From CAYMAX01 sp964388595 (lineage in GTDB: Bacteria > Bacteroidota > Bacteroidia > Bacteroidales > UBA932): 7,125 bases of DNA. Shown piece by piece: positions 5,100 through 7,125 of the stretch. Position 1 is the stretch's first letter; each line of letters starts with the position of its first letter. The stretch is taken from positions 1 to 7,125 of the forward strand of contig CAYMAX010000067.1 in NCBI GenBank assembly GCA_964388595.1, written 5' to 3'. A program made the translations under genes and the position numbers. Under the pieces are notes generated by a model, which searched no databases, was not told the origin of the DNA, and saw only the letters and a list, made by a program, of their open reading frames with translations.

Positions 5100-7085
5100 T
5101 TATAATAGCAGCTTCAGGCGCTGTATGAGCTCATCGGCGAGGGCTGATTTCTCGGCGATGTGCTGCTGAGTGGCCTTGACGAACGGATTGGAATCGAAGT
5201 CTCCCCTCACGGCATCGAAGTCTCTGCGTGCCTGTTCTGAGTCACCATCGGCACCGAAGCCGGTCATAAATGAGAGTGAAAATTCCTTTTTGGCATCTTC
5301 ATAGACCATATTGTCGAGAGACACCACAGCATCTTTCCAGAGATTGGTTATCCTGATTAACTCTACGACTGTAATCTTTCGAGGGTCTATGCCATAGACA
5401 GGCTCTATCTTACTATATGCCCATGTCCATTCATAGGTATAATAATTGGCATCCATCTCGGCAAAACGGTCGTTGAGATGTTGAAGTGTATGCACTCCAT
5501 TGCTCTCCACCGCCTCTATCAACTTGGTCACTTCGCTTTTGGGAGCGATCAGTCCTGACAAATCTATCCAATTGCCAAGACCCACCTCGCTGTCTGGTCG
5601 AAGTCTGAGACGGATATCTTCCTCAGAGGTAAATTTAATCCCCTCGAGGCGTTTGATAATGGAATTGCCCAAGAATTTATAAATACCTATCTGATATAGC
5701 TGCATTCCCTTTTTTAGGGAAGAATTGCGAATTTTGGCCCCTTTGTAAGAATAAATATCAGAAGTGGGTCCCGACACCTCTTTCAGCTCCTGAAGGATGG
5801 CCCTGCCATCCATCATTTTCTGAATGGTATATGGGGAGAGAAGGTTGAAATTGATATGGTCCAACTTCTCTGTGTCGGTGCGTTTATCCCTCTTAGGCCA
5901 TTTCTGAGCATCTCTGATGGTCCCCACGCTGCGCAAATTGACACCCGGGACGACGTATGTATCGTTTTTATCCTCTATGAGATAGGAAAAAGGAAGGTCT
6001 GAAGTGTCCACATGCTCCACGTGACGGCCCATGACAAGTGAAAATGCACCAATATGTGTGGGAAAGAGAATATAAGAATCAGAGGTGGTCTTGGACCCTC
6101 TTTCGAGAATACCGTGATGGATGGGTCCCAACTTGTACATGTGGTTGCTCTGGTTGGACCCTGAGCCGGCATTCATAAAAGAGAACATACCCGCGATTAG
6201 AAGAGTGGACTTGTGATGGGTGACGGTATATGGCCCTGCAAACAGAGCACAGGCCTCTCCATTGGCACCGAAGCAGTTGGAGAAGAAGAGAGATTCGGAA
6301 GCGGAATAATTGTGCGTAAGCTCGCAGGCCTGACCCACAAAACATTTTTGAATGGTGGCACCATCGTCCAGCACACTGCCGGAAGAGACTATGAAATCTT
6401 CGCAGGAGACATTGTATCCGATACGGACAGGAGCAGCAGCATTGGAATTGATTGAGCCGTTATCAAGCTTGCTGGCCCCTTCTATTACCGCATGATTACC
6501 TATGCGTACATTGCGAATGGTACCGGTATTGAGGATGGTGACATGGTCTCCGATGCTTCCAGTGGATGAGGAATGTTTCCTGGCATAAAAATCGGCGAGG
6601 TCCTTCATCTTCTGCTGAAACACAGGGCGATGCCTGTAAAGAGCTGTCATATATGCCTGATGAGCAGATAGTTTGCTGTGAATAGGCACTTCACGACCGC
6701 CTGTCTCATTGAGTACAGAGATTTCTATCCCGTCACCGAAGCTTGACACCCCTTCCACATAGATAAGCCCCACATTCTTGATATAAGAATGATGCCCGAT
6801 GGTATAATTGGCTATGTAATTTTCGATATTCTCGACGCAGGAGTCATCTCCCACAGTGACATTGTGAAGGGTGGCATATCTCACACCTGCCTTCTTCTTA
6901 ATCCCACCGGGGAGGGTAAACTCTCCCTCGAAATTGCCCAACTTCACTTTGCCTGAGAAGCGGACCTGAAAGATGCGTTTGGTATTGAACCCCTCTTTCA
7001 CGAGAACATCGTCCCAGTCGTCAGCTATGCAGCTGTTGACCTGAAGACGCGCGATCTCTTCAGAAGTTAATCTTCTATACTCCAT
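5100..7085 (-). CDS. DUF4954 family protein with left-handed beta-helix (hexapeptide) repeats
   Basis: The 661-residue protein is recognised from memory as the DUF4954 family of Bacteroidetes and some other anaerobes, whose function is not established. Residues 68-110 and 175-260 carry hexapeptide-like turns (ATLHNVTVGDDSCVENI, IANYTIGHHSYIKNV, IGDHVTILNTG, VRIGNHAVIEGA, VRIGYNVSCEDF), as in left-handed parallel beta-helix acyltransferases and sugar-nucleotide enzymes. A region at 285-325 is unusually rich in His, Asn and Gly: THHKST with His290/His291, then NAGSGSNQSNHMYKLG with Asn311, Asn314 and His315, then PIHHG with His323/His324. It looks like an active or binding site. The C-terminal third (about 405-661) is mostly helical and charged. 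No signal peptide or membrane segment is seen, so it is probably cytoplasmic. I choose ATG at 7085 (MEYRRLTSEE), which matches the start of relatives; a TTG at 7103 would add six residues. It converges on the binding-protein gene, with 15 bases between the stop codons and no clear terminator. Confidence 0.88.
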   Translation of the reverse strand: MEYRRLTSEEIARLQVNSCIADDWDDVLVKEGFNTKRIFQVRFSGKVKLGNFEGEFTLPGGIKKKAGVRYATLHNVTVGDDSCVENIENYIANYTIGHHSYIKNVGLIYVEGVSSFGDGIEISVLNETGGREVPIHSKLSAHQAYMTALYRHRPVFQQKMKDLADFYARKHSSSTGSIGDHVTILNTGTIRNVRIGNHAVIEGASKLDNGSINSNAAAPVRIGYNVSCEDFIVSSGSVLDDGATIQKCFVGQACELTHNYSASESLFFSNCFGANGEACALFAGPYTVTHHKSTLLIAGMFSFMNAGSGSNQSNHMYKLGPIHHGILERGSKTTSDSYILFPTHIGAFSLVMGRHVEHVDTSDLPFSYLIEDKNDTYVVPGVNLRSVGTIRDAQKWPKRDKRTDTEKLDHINFNLLSPYTIQKMMDGRAILQELKEVSGPTSDIYSYKGAKIRNSSLKKGMQLYQIGIYKFLGNSIIKRLEGIKFTSEEDIRLRLRPDSEVGLGNWIDLSGLIAPKSEVTKLIEAVESNGVHTLQHLNDRFAEMDANYYTYEWTWAYSKIEPVYGIDPRKITVVELIRITNLWKDAVVSLDNMVYEDAKKEFSLSFMTGFGADGDSEQARRDFDAVRGDFDSNPFVKATQQHIAEKSALADELIQRLKLLL

Positions 7086-7125
7086 TTTCTGGGATATTTG
7101 CAACCTTGCTTTTTGAGATAATCAA

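Noticed and set aside
5085..5110. Terminator between the convergent binding-protein and DUF4954 genes
   Set aside because: Only a four-base GCTA/TAGC pairing with a long AT-rich loop is visible, which is too weak to call a hairpin terminator.

Overview
The window looks like chromosomal DNA of a gut-type Bacteroidales bacterium (Muribaculaceae, Prevotellaceae or a relative; I cannot go finer). The grounds are two Bacteroidetes-type protein families (a TapB-like lipoprotein/periplasmic protein and a DUF4954 hexapeptide-repeat protein), a GH3 enzyme of the kind common in gut Bacteroidales, weak or absent Shine-Dalgarno sequences, and matches to the Bacteroides -7 promoter box TAnnTTTG in two of the short intergenic gaps. 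Coding density is very high and no non-coding stretch exceeds about 100 bases, the longest being a run of 100 N. I see no rRNA, tRNA, mobile element, CRISPR array or long repeat.

Layout, left to right. On the minus strand, read from about 3396 down to 40, lie three genes in a row: a TapB-like envelope protein whose N-terminal part is lost in the assembly gap at 3274-3373, a GH3 beta-glycosidase predicted to be a lipoprotein (462-2684), and a short polytopic membrane protein (40-423) that may be truncated. Gaps of 17 and 38 bases suggest one transcript, although the membrane gene has a candidate promoter of its own. Diverging from this set, on the plus strand, are a HAD-superfamily phosphatase (3431-4297) and, 52 bases later, a family-3 solute-binding lipoprotein (4350-5084) with no permease or ATPase next to it. 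The last gene, on the minus strand and convergent with the binding protein, encodes a 661-residue DUF4954 protein (5100-7085).

The genes do not form an obvious single pathway. GH3, TapB and the binding protein are all predicted to be exported, so the left and middle parts are biased to the cell envelope. No SusC/SusD pair or sensor is present to make this a polysaccharide utilization locus. The most notable non-coding structure is the 34-base divergent gap at 3397-3430: it holds two back-to-back -7 boxes, each so close to its start codon that both transcripts could be leaderless. I found no convincing undescribed multi-gene system. The best candidates for follow-up are the DUF4954 protein, the orphan binding protein and the divergent promoter.
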